Source of the DNA: Thiomicrorhabdus xiamenensis
GTDB taxonomy: Bacteria; Pseudomonadota; Gammaproteobacteria; Thiomicrospirales; Thiomicrospiraceae
Assembly: GCF_013282625.1 (NCBI RefSeq)
Contig: NZ_CP054020.1
Coordinates: forward strand, 2,294,001-2,358,000
DNA length: 64,000 bases
Direction: 5' to 3'
This document shows, piece after piece, positions 47,036 through 59,684 of this stretch. The number at the start of each line of letters is the position of its first letter. The first letter of the stretch is position 1. The translations under genes and the position numbers were made by a program. The notes under the pieces were generated by a model. It was not told the DNA's origin. It saw only the letters and a program-made list of their open reading frames with translations, and did not search any database.

Positions 47036-48100
47036 TTAGTTTACTTTCTGATCAAGAGAACCAGAAGCGTAACGAGCTTGCATCTCTTCTAGACCAAGAG
47101 ACTTGATCTTAGACGCGTGACCCGCACAACCGAATGCTTCGAAACGCGCTTTACAGATTTCCATCATCGCGTTTTCAGCTGCATTGTAGAACTTACGAGG
47201 GTCGAAGTTTGAAGGGTTCTCAGTTAGGTGCTTACGGATCGCACCAGTAGATGCCATACGTAGGTCAGTATCGATGTTTACTTTACGAACACCGTGCTTG
47301 ATACCTTCAACGATTGCTTCAACAGGAACACCGTAAGTTGCGCCCATGTCACCACCGTAGTTGTTGATGATTTCTAGCCACTCTTCTGGTACAGAAGAAG
47401 AACCGTGCATTACGATGTGAGTATCAGGGATACGTGCGTGGATCTTAGCGATCTGGTCGATCTTAAGAACATCAGCAGATGGCTTAGAAGTGAACTTGTA
47501 AGCACCGTGAGAAGTACCAACCGCAACTGCTAACGCATCAACGTTAGTATCTTTAACGAACTGAGCCGCTTCTTCAGGATCAGTTAGAAGCATAGAGTGA
47601 TCTAGCTCTTCATCAGAACCGTGACCATCTTCTTCACCCATCTTACCAGTTTCAAGAGAACCTAGGCACCCTAGCTCACCTTCAACCGATACACCACCTG
47701 CGTGAGCGATCTTAACAACTTCAGCAGTGATGTTTGAGTTGTACTCGTAAGAAGCAGGAGTCTTCATATCAGCTTCTAGAGAACCATCCATCATTACAGA
47801 GGTGAAACCTGACTGGATAGCGCGTAGACATACGCCAACATCAGAACCGTGATCTTGGTGCATAACAACAGGAATGTGTGGGTACATTTCAACTGCAGCA
47901 GCAACCATGTGACGAAGCATTGGCTCACCAGCGTACTTACGAGCACCCGCAGAACCCTGAAGGATTACTGGAGAGTCACAAGCGTCCGCAGCGCGCATAA
48001 TTGCACGTACTTGTTCCATGTTGTTTACGTTAAACGCAGGCATACCGAAGCTGTTTTCTGCTGCGTAATCCATTAATTCACGAAGTGTAATCATCGCCAT
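47036..48100 (-). CDS. fba: Class II fructose-bisphosphate aldolase
   Basis: This 354-residue zinc-dependent aldolase condenses dihydroxyacetone phosphate with glyceraldehyde 3-phosphate (and erythrose 4-phosphate in the Calvin cycle). Typical motifs are [14 protein letters not shown] with a zinc His, [25 protein letters not shown], and [11 protein letters not shown]. It is of the long, Calvin-type (CbbA) class. A hairpin at 48122-48149 lies just before its ribosome site. Strong codon bias fits high expression. Confidence 0.95.
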   Translation of the reverse strand: MAMITLRELMDYAAENSFGMPAFNVNNMEQVRAIMRAADACDSPVILQGSAGARKYAGEPMLRHMVAAAVEMYPHIPVVMHQDHGSDVGVCLRAIQSGFTSVMMDGSLEADMKTPASYEYNSNITAEVVKIAHAGGVSVEGELGCLGSLETGKMGEEDGHGSDEELDHSMLLTDPEEAAQFVKDTNVDALAVAVGTSHGAYKFTSKPSADVLKIDQIAKIHARIPDTHIVMHGSSSVPEEWLEIINNYGGDMGATYGVPVEAIVEGIKHGVRKVNIDTDLRMASTGAIRKHLTENPSNFDPRKFYNAAENAMMEICKARFEAFGCAGHASKIKSLGLEEMQARYASGSLDQKVN

Positions 48101-48121
48101 GTGCGAGACTCCTCTTTTTAT

Positions 48122-48149
48122 GGCCGATTAACTCAAGTTAAATCAGGCC
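48122..48149 (-). other. Hairpin in the fba leader
   Basis: On the minus strand GGCC-T-GATT-T-AAC pairs with GTTAATC-GGCC, with two bulged Ts and a 4-nt loop. It ends about 10 bases before the AGAGGAG ribosome site, so it could influence fba translation or mark an mRNA processing site. Confidence 0.45.
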
Positions 48150-48251
48150 TGTTACAAGTTAAAAAATTTTAGCTATTCTAGCAGGCTTTAAATTCGCCGC
48201 CAAATAATAAAGTCACTGCACGCCACAGCGTACAGCACCTTTTACAAAAGC

Positions 48252-49697
48252 TTAGTCAACCTTTACGATTTCCATTAGATTGGTTCCGCCCATCTGTCCA
48301 CGGTTTTCGCCGCGGGTAAACAGAACCATATCGCCGGTTTTTACCAGTCCATGGTATTTAAGGTGTTCAATCGTCGAGTTACGGACACCCTTATCATCCA
48401 AACCGTCATAATCAATCGATGACGGATAGACACCACGGTACAGGGTAACTTTACGACGCGTTGCGATATGCGGAGTCAAAGCGATGATCGGCTTACCGGA
48501 AGAAATACGCGACATCAGTAGCGCGGTATTACCGGATTCGGTCAAAGCCGCGATACATTTAACATCGAAATGGTTGGCCGAATACATCGCCGCCATCGCA
48601 ATTGTCTCATCAACCGCAGTGAAAGACTCGTCGATACGGTGTGTCGATTCACGCGCAGAACGTTGTTTTTCCGCTTCGGTACAGATACGCCCCATGGTTT
48701 CGATAACCAGGCTTGGAGAACGACCCGTTGCCGTTTCTCCGGAAAGCATAACCGCATCGGTACCGTCCATAACCGCGTTCGCGACGTCGAATACTTCCGC
48801 ACGAGTCGGGATAGCGTTTTCGATCATGGTTTCCATCATCTGCGTTGCCGTAATGGTGACACGGTTCAGCTGACGGGAACGCTTAATCATTTTCTTCTGC
48901 AATGCAGGAAGCTGTGCATCACCGACTTCAACCCCTAGGTCACCACGAGCGATCATTATGACGTCAGACGCCAGAATAATTCCGTCCAGAGTTGCGTCAT
49001 CAGCAACCGCTTCAGCACGTTCGACTTTAGAAACAATTGCACAGTTAAGACCGGCTTTCTGTGCCAGCGAACGACAGTATTCAACGTCTTCCGCCGAACG
49101 AGGGAAAGACAGCGCAAGGTAATCCGCGTCAATCTCGGCCGCAGTAATAATATCTTCTTTGTCTTTATCGGTTAGTGCCGCTGCAGACAGACCGCCGCCA
49201 GACAGGTTGATCCCTTTGTTATTCGACAGGGTTCCGCCAACGATCGTAGTGGTGTTGACACGCTCACCTTCAACATTATCTACTTCAAAAACCAGACGTC
49301 CGTCATCCAGAAGCAGTTTATCGCCCGGCTTAACGTCATACGGAAGGTTCTTATAGGTTAGACCGATTTCATGCTGGTTACCGTCGGTATTACCAACATT
49401 GTTATCGAAAGCGAATTTATCACCTGGGTTCAAAAAGATTTTATCTTCAGCAAAACGGGTAATACGAATTTTAGGCCCCTGAAGGTCAACCAGAACACCA
49501 ACTTCGCGATCATACTTCGCAGCCAGTTCGCGAACGCGCTCGGCACGCGCTTTATGCTCTTCCGGATTCCCGTGAGACATATTGATACGGACCACATCCA
49601 GTCCGGCTTGAATCATTCTCTCCAGTTCACCTTCACGATCCGTTGCAGGCCCTAGAGTAGCGACAATTTTAGTTCTTCTTAAACCATTACTTGGCAT
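48252..49697 (-). CDS. pyk: Pyruvate kinase
   Basis: This 481-residue enzyme converts PEP and ADP to pyruvate and ATP. Motifs are RRTKIVATLGPATD at the start, NMSHGNPEEHKARAE, the active-site IMIARGDLGVEVG, and TATQMMETMIENAIPTRAE. It links Calvin-cycle products to central metabolism. It lies between pgk and fba in the same direction, with 218- and 151-base gaps. Confidence 0.96.
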   Translation of the reverse strand: MPSNGLRRTKIVATLGPATDREGELERMIQAGLDVVRINMSHGNPEEHKARAERVRELAAKYDREVGVLVDLQGPKIRITRFAEDKIFLNPGDKFAFDNNVGNTDGNQHEIGLTYKNLPYDVKPGDKLLLDDGRLVFEVDNVEGERVNTTTIVGGTLSNNKGINLSGGGLSAAALTDKDKEDIITAAEIDADYLALSFPRSAEDVEYCRSLAQKAGLNCAIVSKVERAEAVADDATLDGIILASDVIMIARGDLGVEVGDAQLPALQKKMIKRSRQLNRVTITATQMMETMIENAIPTRAEVFDVANAVMDGTDAVMLSGETATGRSPSLVIETMGRICTEAEKQRSARESTHRIDESFTAVDETIAMAAMYSANHFDVKCIAALTESGNTALLMSRISSGKPIIALTPHIATRRKVTLYRGVYPSSIDYDGLDDKGVRNSTIEHLKYHGLVKTGDMVLFTRGENRGQMGGTNLMEIVKVD

Positions 49698-49915
49698 TTG
49701 AAATGATTTCCTTTATAAAAAAGCTGCTTGGTATTTCCTTCTTTGCTGAAAGATGTCTCGCGAAATAGATTTACCGCCGAACAGCCACAGCCAGTATAGG
49801 CTGGGGTCTTTGGTAAAATTACTTAACGAGCCACCCTTTTCGTTCAGAATCCAAGCTAAGGGTTAAAAATAAAATGAACCAGGCCGCAAATGCGGCCCGG
49901 AAAGATTAAGCTAAA

Positions 49916-51094
49916 TTATTTTTTAGCCGCTTCTTCAAGCATCGCTACTGCAGGTAGCTTCTTACCTTCCAAGAATTCAAGGAAAGCACCACCACCGGTA
50001 GAGATGTAAGATACTTTATCTGCGATGTCGTACTTATCGATCGCCGCAAGCGTGTCACCACCACCTGCGATAGAGAACGCTGAAGATTCAGCAATCGCCA
50101 TAGAGATCGCTTTAGTCCCTTCACCGAACTGATCGAATTCGAATACACCTACTGGACCGTTCCATACAACTGTACCGGCGTTCTTGATAATTTCAGCAAG
50201 TTCTGCTGCTGAATCAGGACCGATATCAAAGATCATATCGTCTTCAGCCGTGTCTGCAACATTCTTAGTTTCCGCAGCAGCCGTTTCAGAGAACTCTTTA
50301 CCGCAAACAACATCAGTTGCTAGAGGGATAGCCGCACCGCGACCTTCCATGATTTCGTTCAGCTTGTTACAAGTCGGGATCAGGTCTGCTTCATATAGAG
50401 ACTTACCTACAGGGTTACCAGCAGCCGCGATGAAAGTGTTCGCGATACCACCACCAACAACTAGCTGATCAACTTTCTCAGATAGAGACTCAAGCACCGT
50501 TAGTTTAGTAGATACTTTAGAACCACCAACGATTGCAACTAGAGGACGCGCTGGGTTGTTTAGCGCTTTACCTAGAGCGTCAAGCTCAGCAGCTAGAAGA
50601 GGACCTGCACACGCTACTGGAGCGAAAGCACCTGCACCGTGAGTAGAAGCTTGCGCACGGTGAGCGGTACCGAAAGCGTCCATTACATACACATCACAAA
50701 GTGCTGCATATTTTTTAGATAGGTCTTCAGCATTTTTCTTCTCACCAACGTTGAAACGAACGTTTTCTAGAAGAACCACTTCACCGTCTGCAACTTCAAC
50801 ACCATCAAGGTAATCTTTAACTAGACGAACTTCTTTACCTAGTTTTTCAGAAAGGTTTGCTGCAACTGGCGCTAGAGAAGCTGCTTCATCATATTCACCT
50901 TCAGTTGGGCGGCCTAGGTGAGACATAAGCATAACTTTAGCACCTGCATCCGCTGCCATTTTGATGGTAGGCAAAGAAGCACGGATACGCGCATCAGAAG
51001 TAACTTTACCGTCTTTAACTGGTACGTTCAGGTCTTCACGGATAAGAACGCGCTTACCAGCCAAATCTAGGTCAGACATCTTAATTACAGACAT
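49916..51094 (-). CDS. pgk: Phosphoglycerate kinase
   Basis: This 392-residue enzyme phosphorylates 3-PGA, the direct RuBisCO product, with ATP. Family motifs: [44 protein letters not shown], and the C-terminal [15 protein letters not shown] frame opens earlier at 51175, but the family start is [11 protein letters not shown] with an AAAGAGGA ribosome site. It has strong codon bias. It follows gap after 267 bases that include a structured element. Confidence 0.96.
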   Translation of the reverse strand: MSVIKMSDLDLAGKRVLIREDLNVPVKDGKVTSDARIRASLPTIKMAADAGAKVMLMSHLGRPTEGEYDEAASLAPVAANLSEKLGKEVRLVKDYLDGVEVADGEVVLLENVRFNVGEKKNAEDLSKKYAALCDVYVMDAFGTAHRAQASTHGAGAFAPVACAGPLLAAELDALGKALNNPARPLVAIVGGSKVSTKLTVLESLSEKVDQLVVGGGIANTFIAAAGNPVGKSLYEADLIPTCNKLNEIMEGRGAAIPLATDVVCGKEFSETAAAETKNVADTAEDDMIFDIGPDSAAELAEIIKNAGTVVWNGPVGVFEFDQFGEGTKAISMAIAESSAFSIAGGGDTLAAIDKYDIADKVSYISTGGGAFLEFLEGKKLPAVAMLEEAAKK

Positions 51095-51256
51095 GTTGAG
51101 TCCTCTTTCATTAAAGTTAAAACCACTGGAACCAGTGGTATTTGGATTTAAATAAAAATTAAATTTGCTTTTCAATTCTCACAAGGAAAACCGACAAGCA
51201 AATTTAATTTGAGAGATTAAAGACCTAACCTCTCAAATTACACCAAGAAAAGTTTC

Positions 51257-51347
51257 GCTGAGTAGCGAGATTAATTCTAGGAAGACTGCGGGAGCGTACA
51301 ACTAGTACGAGACCAAAGTCTGACAACGAAGTAACTCGCTAATCAGC
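51257..51347. repeat. Structured intercistronic element, copy 1 (after gap)
   Basis: This element of about 91 bp begins 15 bases beyond the gap stop. Outer stem GCTGAGTAGCGAG/CTCGCTAATCAGC (12 of 13 pairs), inner stem AGACT/AGTCT, and hairpin CGTAC-AACTA-GTACG. Unpaired blocks GCGGGAG and ACGAAGT are shared with copy 2 at 52486-52577, while the stems differ by paired changes. There is no T-run, so it is not a simple terminator. Confidence 0.7.
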
Positions 51348-51361
51348 TAGAAACCTATTTC

Positions 51362-52432
<1,071 letters not shown>

Positions 52433-52485
52433 TTAGCCGACAACTTGTTTTTCACTATCATCCACTAACTTTAAATTCTTAATTC

Positions 52486-52577
52486 GCTGCCAGGGCTGGC
52501 GAATTCCAGGCGGGCTGCAGGAGTGTATTGAAATACACGACTGCCAAGCCCAACACCGAAGTCGCCGCTCTAGCAGA
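52486..52577. repeat. Structured intercistronic element, copy 2 (after tkt)
   Basis: This element lies 4 bases beyond the tkt stop and has the same architecture and almost the same length as 51257-51347. Outer stem CTGC...GGCG with CGCC...GCAG, inner stem GGGCT/AGCCC, and hairpin GTGTAT-TGAA-ATACAC. Unpaired GCAGGAG and ACCGAAGT match copy 1. The inner stem changes at two positions on both sides, keeping the pairing. Confidence 0.7.
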
Positions 52578-52581
52578 TGAA

Positions 52582-54570
52582 TTACTTGCCTAGTACCTTA
52601 TTGCACGTAGCAACAACGTTCTCAACAGTGAAGCCGAACTCTTTGAATAGTTCGTCAGCTGGCGCAGACTCACCAAAAGTGGTCATACCAACAACATCAC
52701 CGTCTAGACCAACGTACTTGTACCAGCAGTCTTTAACGCCCGCTTCAACCGCAACACGCTTAACACCTGGGATAAGAACAGAGTCTTTATACGCTTGATC
52801 TTGCTCGTCGAACGCATCAGTACATGGCATAGAAACAACGCGAACGTTTGCATCCATCGCAGCCGCTGCATCAACCGCTAGGCCAACTTCAGAACCGGTC
52901 GCGATGATGATTAGGTCTGGCGTACCTTCGCAATCTTTCAGTACATAACCACCTTTCTCGATCAGCTTAACCTGCTCAGCAGTACGAGCCATAGGCGCTA
53001 GTGCCTGACGAGAGAAGACAAGAGCAGTCGGAGCGTTACCGCGCATCATGGCAACTTTCCAAGAAACTGCAGATTCAACCGCATCACAACCACGCCAAGT
53101 CTGGAAGTTAGGGATAACACGCATCGTCGCTAGTTGTTCAACTGGCTGGTGCGTAGGACCATCTTCACCTAGACCGATAGAGTCATGCGTGTAAACATAG
53201 ATCGTACCGATCTTCATCAGAGCCGACATACGTAGAGCGTTACGCATGAACTCCATGAACATGAAGAAAGTACCACCGAATACTTTGAAACCACCGTGAA
53301 GAACCATACCGTTCATCATGTGTGCCATACCGAATTCGCGAACACCCCATGACAGGTAGTTACCGTTCGCATTTTCACGGTTAACCTTAACCATCTTCGA
53401 CCAGTTAGTCAGGTTAGAACCAGTCAAGTCAGCAGAACCACCGAACATTTCTGGAAGGATTTCACCCAGTTTTTCGATTGTTTTCTGAGAAGCCTGACGA
53501 GAAGCCAGCTTAGGAGACTCTTCCTGAGTTGCTGCAATGAACTTGTCCATTTCAACTTCGAAGTTAGCTGGTAGTTCACCAGACATACGACGTTCGAACT
53601 CAGCCGCTTCAGCAGGATATTCCGCACGGTAAGCTTCAAACTTAGCATTCCAATCCGCTTCGTCTTTAGCACCTTGCTCTTTGTGATCCCAACCAGCGTA
53701 GATATCTTCTGGGATTTCGAAAGGCGCAGCTGTCCAGCCAAGCTCTTTACGAACTAGATCGATCTCATCGTCACCTAGTGGCGCACCGTGACAAGAGTAA
53801 GTACCGCACTTGTTAGGAGAACCGTAACCGATTACAGTTTTAGTACAGATCAATGAAGGCTTGTCAGTAACTGCTTTCGCTTCTTCGATTGCTTTGTTGA
53901 TTGCTTCAGCATCGTGACCGTCTACGTTAGGAATAACGTGCCAGTCATAAGCGTTGAAACGACCAGGAACACCTTTTTCCATCCAGTCACCGATGTTACC
54001 GTCGATAGAGATATCGTTGTCATCCCAGAAAGCGATCAGTTTACCAAGACCTAGAGTACCGGCTAGAGCACAAGATTCGTGAGAAAGACCTTCCATCAAA
54101 CAACCGTCACCCATGAATACATAAGTGTGGTGATCAACGATTTCGTGACCTGGCTTGTTGAACTGAGCCGCTAGAGTGCGTTCAGCGATCGCCATACCTA
54201 CAGCGTTAGTGATACCTTGACCTAGAGGACCAGTCGTTGTTTCGATACCATCTGCATAACCGTATTCTGGGTGACCCGCAGTTTTAGCATGTAGCTGACG
54301 GAACTGCTTGATGTCATCCATGCTCAGGTCGAAACCAGTCAAGTGAAGTAGAGAATAAATAAGCATTGAGCCGTGACCGTTAGATAGCACGAAACGGTCG
54401 CGATCCGCCCACTTAGCGTTGGTCGGATTGTATTTCATGTGGCTATTCCACAGTACTTCAGCGATGTCCGCCATACCCATCGGTGCACCTGGGTGACCAG
54501 AGTTGGCTTTTTGAACCGCGTCCATACTTAAAGCGCGGATAGCGTTAGCTAGATCTCTACGAGTTGCCAT
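52582..54570 (-). CDS. tkt: Transketolase
   Basis: This 662-residue thiamine-diphosphate enzyme moves two-carbon units between sugars in the Calvin and pentose phosphate cycles. Motifs: [19 protein letters not shown] at the start, the TPP site [13 protein letters not shown]...[10 protein letters not shown], and [20 protein letters not shown] in the middle domain. It is the first gene of the tkt-gap-pgk-pyk-fba run. Codon use is strongly biased. Confidence 0.96.
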   Translation of the reverse strand: MATRRDLANAIRALSMDAVQKANSGHPGAPMGMADIAEVLWNSHMKYNPTNAKWADRDRFVLSNGHGSMLIYSLLHLTGFDLSMDDIKQFRQLHAKTAGHPEYGYADGIETTTGPLGQGITNAVGMAIAERTLAAQFNKPGHEIVDHHTYVFMGDGCLMEGLSHESCALAGTLGLGKLIAFWDDNDISIDGNIGDWMEKGVPGRFNAYDWHVIPNVDGHDAEAINKAIEEAKAVTDKPSLICTKTVIGYGSPNKCGTYSCHGAPLGDDEIDLVRKELGWTAAPFEIPEDIYAGWDHKEQGAKDEADWNAKFEAYRAEYPAEAAEFERRMSGELPANFEVEMDKFIAATQEESPKLASRQASQKTIEKLGEILPEMFGGSADLTGSNLTNWSKMVKVNRENANGNYLSWGVREFGMAHMMNGMVLHGGFKVFGGTFFMFMEFMRNALRMSALMKIGTIYVYTHDSIGLGEDGPTHQPVEQLATMRVIPNFQTWRGCDAVESAVSWKVAMMRGNAPTALVFSRQALAPMARTAEQVKLIEKGGYVLKDCEGTPDLIIIATGSEVGLAVDAAAAMDANVRVVSMPCTDAFDEQDQAYKDSVLIPGVKRVAVEAGVKDCWYKYVGLDGDVVGMTTFGESAPADELFKEFGFTVENVVATCNKVLGK

Positions 54571-54904
54571 AGATTTTCCTCAATTTTTATAGAAAAAATT
54601 CGGTTATTGCGGTGCCTGTTTAAAAGAGTTTCACGGAGATTTTCAATATCTCTAGGCTTACCACAGGATAAATTTGGACGCATATTCTCTCTCAAATTGA
54701 GTCAATCATCAAGTTTTCTTAATTAATGCAAACAACTCAGTAGATTTTATCCCTTAGTAAAATTCATTAAAAATCAGCCATCTAGGCTAACTGAATTTCC
54801 CGGGCACGTCCCATTCTTATGAAAAAACAGCCCTCATTATGCTCCCGTTAAATGACTAAATGATGAACGGCAGATGACAAAACGCCCTCACATCGTCCTG
54901 CTAG
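54571..54904 (-). promoter_or_regulatory. tkt upstream region
   Basis: There is no credible gene. The stretch is AT-rich near tkt and holds a short dyad CTCAA-A-TTGAG at about 54693-54703, next to a TTGACT that could be part of a promoter on the minus strand. No confident -10 element was found. Confidence 0.3.
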
Positions 54905-54955
54905 AAATAAAGAAGCCCTGAAACAGACGACTGCAAAACCGCTGATTCAGGGCTT
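54905..54955 (-). terminator. Terminator after the RND efflux operon
   Basis: The stem AAGCCCTGAA/TTCAGGGCTT (10 bp) with a 23-nt loop lies about 65 bases after the RND stop. On the minus strand it continues into CTTTATTTC. The long loop makes it less certain than the others. Confidence 0.6.
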
Positions 54956-55019
54956 GTTTAAAACATCAACGCAACAGGACTTGGCATCCGGTGTTCATTT
55001 CCGTAACTCGGACGCCGAT

Positions 55020-58000
55020 TTAACCGGCCGATACCGACTGCGGATGCATCTGATGACTTTTTCCCTGCGCCTTCAATAATAACTGCTCATAAATCGACAG
55101 CATGGCCGGTAAGACCAGCAGAATCAACAACGTCGAAAACATCAGACCGAACGCGATCGCCGTTGCCATCGGAATCAGGAACTGCGCCTGCAAAGACGTT
55201 TCAAACAACAACGGAGTCAGACCACCGATCGTAGTCAGTGAAGTCAGCAACACCGCACGAACCCTTTGCACCGCAGCCTCTTCAAGTGCTTCATTCACCG
55301 CAAGACCGGCGGCACGCAACTGTTTGTAGAAGCTGACCAAAATAATCGAGTCGTTGACAACAATCCCTGAAAGACCGAAAAAGCCGAACATCGAGAGAAT
55401 CGTCATATCGATACCCATCCACCAATGGCCCAGGATCGCGCCGACCAAACCGAAAGGAATCGCCATCATCACTACCAGCGGCCATCCGTAAGAGCCGAAT
55501 ACCCAGGCAAGCACAATATAGATCATCGACAGTCCGATCAGCAGACCGATCTTCATATCATTCATCGCCTCCGCCTGATTGGCATTCTGCCCTTCCAGCG
55601 AATAGCTGATACCGTATTTAGCCTGCAACTCAGGCAGAGTCGTCTGTTGTAGCGTTTCCAGAATACGGTTGGCGTTATTGACGGTTTTATCCACTTCGCC
55701 AATCACCGTTACCGCCAGCAGACCGTCGACATGACGCATCACATCGAAACCGCGCTGCGTTTTCCAGTTGGCGACGACACTTAAAGAAACCCGCTCGCCG
55801 TTCGGCGCAACCACCTGCATCGAGTTTAAGGTCCCCAGCGTAGCCTGTTGCGCGCGCGGATACTGAACCCGCACTTCAACCTCATCTTCGGCATCGGTAA
55901 AAATCTGCACCAATCGCCCGGAGAAAGCATCCGATAACTGACGTCCCAAAGAGAGATAAGTAAAACCGAGCGCCTCGCCTTGCGGAGTCAATTCATACAA
56001 TAACTGATCGCGTCCGAACGGCAGGTCGTCGCGAATCGCGCTAACGCCCTGAATCTGAGTCAGCACCTCCTGCAGTTCAATCGAAGCTTCTTTCAGCTTC
56101 TGTGGCTCGGCACCCGTTAAACGGATATCGATATCGCTTCCGGGCGGCCCCATTCTCGGTGCCTCGATGGTCAACACATCCAACCCCGGGACGGTTCCCG
56201 CCTTCTGATGCCAGACGCGAATAAACTCGGCATTGCGCGTCTTGCGCTGATCCGGCTCCGACAATTCGATATTAATTCCGGAAAAGTTCGGTCCGCTCTG
56301 GCGGGAAGTTTTGTTGTAATGCACCACGGCAACTTTGAGAATCCCCGGCTCCAGTTCGCGCTCAGTTTCCAATAACGCCTGATACAGCTTCTCGACGTAA
56401 TCACTGGAAACATCCGACGGGGTTCCGGCAACAAAACGTGCATCCGCCGACAATTTCGTCGATTCCGGAGACGGAAAGAAAACAAAACCTAAACGCCCGC
56501 CCGCCAGCAGGGCAACAACAAAAATCATCATTGCCAGCGCACTGCTGATGGTAATGCTGCGGTGCGCCAGACACCAGCGTATGACCGTACGGAACTGGTG
56601 ATGCCTGAAATGGTCGATTGCCGTATCCAGCTTATGACGTACCGAACCTTGTTTGGCCGGCTCCACCTTATGCAGAGCATGACGAAGATGCCCCGGAAGA
56701 ATGGTAAAACTCTCCAACAAAGAGGCGAAGATCACGGCAATAATCACCAACGGAATAGCAAACAGGATATTCCCCATTTCTCCGCCGATCATCATCAGCG
56801 GCAGGAAAGCCGCCACAGTGGTCAGAGACGATGCCGTTACCGGCCCGAGCATACGGTGCGCACCACCTTCTGCAGCCTGCAACGCCGGCTCGCCCCGCTC
56901 GTGGTGCGCCAGCGCGTCTTCCCCGACCACGATGGCATCATCGACAATAATCCCCAACGCCATAATCAGACCGAAAAGGCTGACCATATTGATCGAACCA
57001 CCCGACAGATAAAGAATCATCAGAGTGGCCATAAAGGAGACCGGAATCCCGACCGCAACCCAGAAAGCAACTCGCCCGTTCATAAACAAATACAGAATCA
57101 AGACCACCAGAAGAAGCCCGCCGACTCCGTTATTGACCAGCAGCATAATCCGCTGATTAACCAATGACCAGGTCTCATCATATACTTTGAACTCGACCCC
57201 CTGCGGCAATTGCGGTTCAGTTTGCAGCAGCCATTCCTGCATGATTTTCGACGATTTCAACGTGTCGCCGCTTTCCGCACGCTGCAACTGCATTTCAATT
57301 GCCGGATAGCCATCTACCGTAATATAAGGCGCATCTTTCTGCGGACGACGGTCGATATCGGCAATGTCTCCGAGCGTAATCTTCTCCATATTCGACGTGA
57401 CTATCGGTGTCTGTGCAAAAGCCATCTCATCGCGTTTCTGCTGCAAAGCGCGCAATTCGCGCACGCTATCGTCGTCCCCGACGGTACCGGCCGGATAATC
57501 GCGACTCATCGACGATAGTTGATTACCGATCCCTTCCAGAGAGAGCTGATACTGCTCCAACTTCTGCTGCGAAACTTCCACCGACATCTCTTCGATCGGC
57601 AAACCGGTAAAGCTGATTTTATCGATTCCGCGATCGAGCAGCTCTCGTTCAAAGCGGCGCACCAAAGGCCGCAACTCTTCAAGCGAGCCGTTCTGATTGA
57701 CCACCAGCAGGCGTGCGACCGGTTCATAGCGAACAATCCGCTCAATCACCGGTACCTGTATATCCTGCGGCAGATTCCGTAATTCACTGACCCGCTGATT
57801 GATCTGATCAATCGCCTCGATCATGTCCGTTCCCTGCTTGAACTTCAGGGTAACCGTCGACAGCCCCTGAGCCGAGGTCGACGTCATCTCGTCAAGGTTA
57901 TCCAGATTACGCAGCACCCGTTCGATCGGATCAGTAACGCTTTTTTCGACATCTTCGGCATTCGCCCCCGGCCAGACAACGCGCACCGAAGCATAATCCA

Positions 58001-58217
58001 GTTCGAAATTCGGAAAGAACTGTACATTCAATTTCATCAGTGCAACGATCCCGGCCAGGATCATCACTACCATCAACAGATTCGGGGCCACTTTATGGCG
58101 CGCAAAAACCCCGATCATACCGTGTGATTTAAAGCGCTTTTCCGGGATTTCGAAATCGTGATCAAGCTTACTTTCGTCAGGGGATGAAGCCTTGCTTACC
58201 GTTTCCTTATCGGTCAT
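55020..58217 (-). CDS. RND-family efflux transporter (HAE1/AcrB-like)
   Basis: This 1065-residue inner-membrane pump of the RND superfamily has a first helix near residues 45-65, two large periplasmic loops and two blocks of membrane helices. The proton-relay Asp pair is in GIIVDDAIVVGEDAL (fourth helix). The cytosolic N-terminal 40 residues are charged. It overlaps its membrane-fusion partner by 4 bases and probably uses an outer-membrane channel encoded elsewhere. The substrate is unknown; drugs, solvents and metals are all possible within the family. Confidence 0.92.
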   Translation of the reverse strand: MTDKETVSKASSPDESKLDHDFEIPEKRFKSHGMIGVFARHKVAPNLLMVVMILAGIVALMKLNVQFFPNFELDYASVRVVWPGANAEDVEKSVTDPIERVLRNLDNLDEMTSTSAQGLSTVTLKFKQGTDMIEAIDQINQRVSELRNLPQDIQVPVIERIVRYEPVARLLVVNQNGSLEELRPLVRRFERELLDRGIDKISFTGLPIEEMSVEVSQQKLEQYQLSLEGIGNQLSSMSRDYPAGTVGDDDSVRELRALQQKRDEMAFAQTPIVTSNMEKITLGDIADIDRRPQKDAPYITVDGYPAIEMQLQRAESGDTLKSSKIMQEWLLQTEPQLPQGVEFKVYDETWSLVNQRIMLLVNNGVGGLLLVVLILYLFMNGRVAFWVAVGIPVSFMATLMILYLSGGSINMVSLFGLIMALGIIVDDAIVVGEDALAHHERGEPALQAAEGGAHRMLGPVTASSLTTVAAFLPLMMIGGEMGNILFAIPLVIIAVIFASLLESFTILPGHLRHALHKVEPAKQGSVRHKLDTAIDHFRHHQFRTVIRWCLAHRSITISSALAMMIFVVALLAGGRLGFVFFPSPESTKLSADARFVAGTPSDVSSDYVEKLYQALLETERELEPGILKVAVVHYNKTSRQSGPNFSGINIELSEPDQRKTRNAEFIRVWHQKAGTVPGLDVLTIEAPRMGPPGSDIDIRLTGAEPQKLKEASIELQEVLTQIQGVSAIRDDLPFGRDQLLYELTPQGEALGFTYLSLGRQLSDAFSGRLVQIFTDAEDEVEVRVQYPRAQQATLGTLNSMQVVAPNGERVSLSVVANWKTQRGFDVMRHVDGLLAVTVIGEVDKTVNNANRILETLQQTTLPELQAKYGISYSLEGQNANQAEAMNDMKIGLLIGLSMIYIVLAWVFGSYGWPLVVMMAIPFGLVGAILGHWWMGIDMTILSMFGFFGLSGIVVNDSIILVSFYKQLRAAGLAVNEALEEAAVQRVRAVLLTSLTTIGGLTPLLFETSLQAQFLIPMATAIAFGLMFSTLLILLVLPAMLSIYEQLLLKAQGKSHQMHPQSVSAG

Positions 58218-59446
58218 GGCGACACCTCAGACACTTTCAAGCCGTTAATTGCGTTTGGTAAATGCGTCGTCAGCACCTTGATGCCATCCTGTAATTCGGC
58301 GGAAGCAATCAAAGCCATCAATTTACCATTGCGCATCACCTCACCCTTCAATTCGATCTGAACCGAACGCAGTCGTTCGTTTTCAATCAGATAAATCCGG
58401 TCATTACCGTAAATCGCACTATAAGGCACGGCCGCCACCTGATGCATTTCCCGACCTCTAAAATACACTTCCATCAACTCCCCCGGACGCTTGCCGTATA
58501 GAGCATCCGGCATGGAAAAATACGCATCCACGCCGCTGGTTGAAGCCTCTCCGGCCAAGCGCAGCAGATTCAATTGCAATGGACTGCCCGCCATTTCGTA
58601 TTCGGCAATCAGACGCTGTTTAGACAAAAGCGCTTTTTCCGCCTGTGCCAGGCTGCTCACCGGCAATTTCGCTTTCAGCTCCATACTCTCCAGCGCATAA
58701 AAGCTGACCAGCAGCGATCCGACATTGACGCGGTCGCCGACACTGACATTCACTTCTGCGATGCGTCCGTCGAACGGCGCGTACACCACCCCGCGCTGCT
58801 GATTGAGTTTAGCCTGATCCAGCGCTGCCTGCGCTTTTTGCAGGCGCGCCTGAACCTGTGAAATTTGCGAGTCACTCTGCTCTACCGCCAACTGAACACC
58901 GACAACCGTATATTCCTGTTTGACGAGCGCCTCCTTGGCGGCATCCACAACCGACTGCGACGCCAGATTCTTTTTCAGCAAAGTCTTGGCCCGAGCCAGC
59001 GCCTCTTTCTTCAATTCCAAAACCTTCTGCTCATGCAACAGACGCTTTTGATTGGCTTTAATGGTCAGTTGCTGCAGTTTTAGCTGCGCTCTGGCATCCG
59101 CCACGTCGGCGCGCGCCTGATCCACCGGCAAACGCAAATCTTCGGAGGAAAGCGCAACCAACATTTCACCTTTCTTAACTTCATCCCCCGGCAGAACCGC
59201 AACCTTTTCCACCACGGCGGAAATCGGTGCCGACGCTTTAACCAAAGCGTTCGACTCCACCACGCCATATAACGTCTGCACCGCGGCCAGATTTTCCAGC
59301 GATACCGAGACGCCATTAACCATCCATACTTTCTCTTTCACCTCAACCGGCGGTTGTTGCGGCTTGGAGTTTTTCATATAGATAAAAAGCGCAATGGCAA
59401 CGCCAACAATAAGAATCGGAATCAGTCGTTTAACCAGTTTGTTCAT
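58214..59446 (-). CDS. RND efflux periplasmic adaptor (membrane fusion protein)
   Basis: This 410-residue HlyD/AcrA-type adaptor has an N-terminal membrane helix (residues 8-26), a lipoyl-like half (ALVKASAPISAVVEKVAVLP), a coiled-coil hairpin (about 110-210, rich in Lys, Gln, Ala) and the second lipoyl half GVVYAPFDGRIAEVNVSVGD. It joins the RND pump to an outer-membrane channel. Its stop overlaps the pump start, so the two are coupled. Confidence 0.9.
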   Translation of the reverse strand: MNKLVKRLIPILIVGVAIALFIYMKNSKPQQPPVEVKEKVWMVNGVSVSLENLAAVQTLYGVVESNALVKASAPISAVVEKVAVLPGDEVKKGEMLVALSSEDLRLPVDQARADVADARAQLKLQQLTIKANQKRLLHEQKVLELKKEALARAKTLLKKNLASQSVVDAAKEALVKQEYTVVGVQLAVEQSDSQISQVQARLQKAQAALDQAKLNQQRGVVYAPFDGRIAEVNVSVGDRVNVGSLLVSFYALESMELKAKLPVSSLAQAEKALLSKQRLIAEYEMAGSPLQLNLLRLAGEASTSGVDAYFSMPDALYGKRPGELMEVYFRGREMHQVAAVPYSAIYGNDRIYLIENERLRSVQIELKGEVMRNGKLMALIASAELQDGIKVLTTHLPNAINGLKVSEVSP

Positions 59447-59684
59447 GTATTTTGCAGCCTCAAGCTCTTCAAACGCCGGCAGTTATGCGTTCACCGTTAA
59501 ATTGAATGTTTTAAGTATCGGCTAATCATGCCTGATTTCTACGTAAAAATCGACACGCGTAACCATAAACAAACCATAACAAAAAGTAATGAACAAGACA
59601 TTGAGTTTTTTATTAGAGATTGCTAATATCCACTTATTAGATTTTCTTATACACCAATAAATACACACATCAGGAGACCTTCAC

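Noticed and set aside
49887-49902. GGCCGC-AAAT-GCGGCC hairpin after pgk as a terminator
   Set aside because: There is no T-run next to the stem on the minus strand; at most it is a stabilising hairpin.
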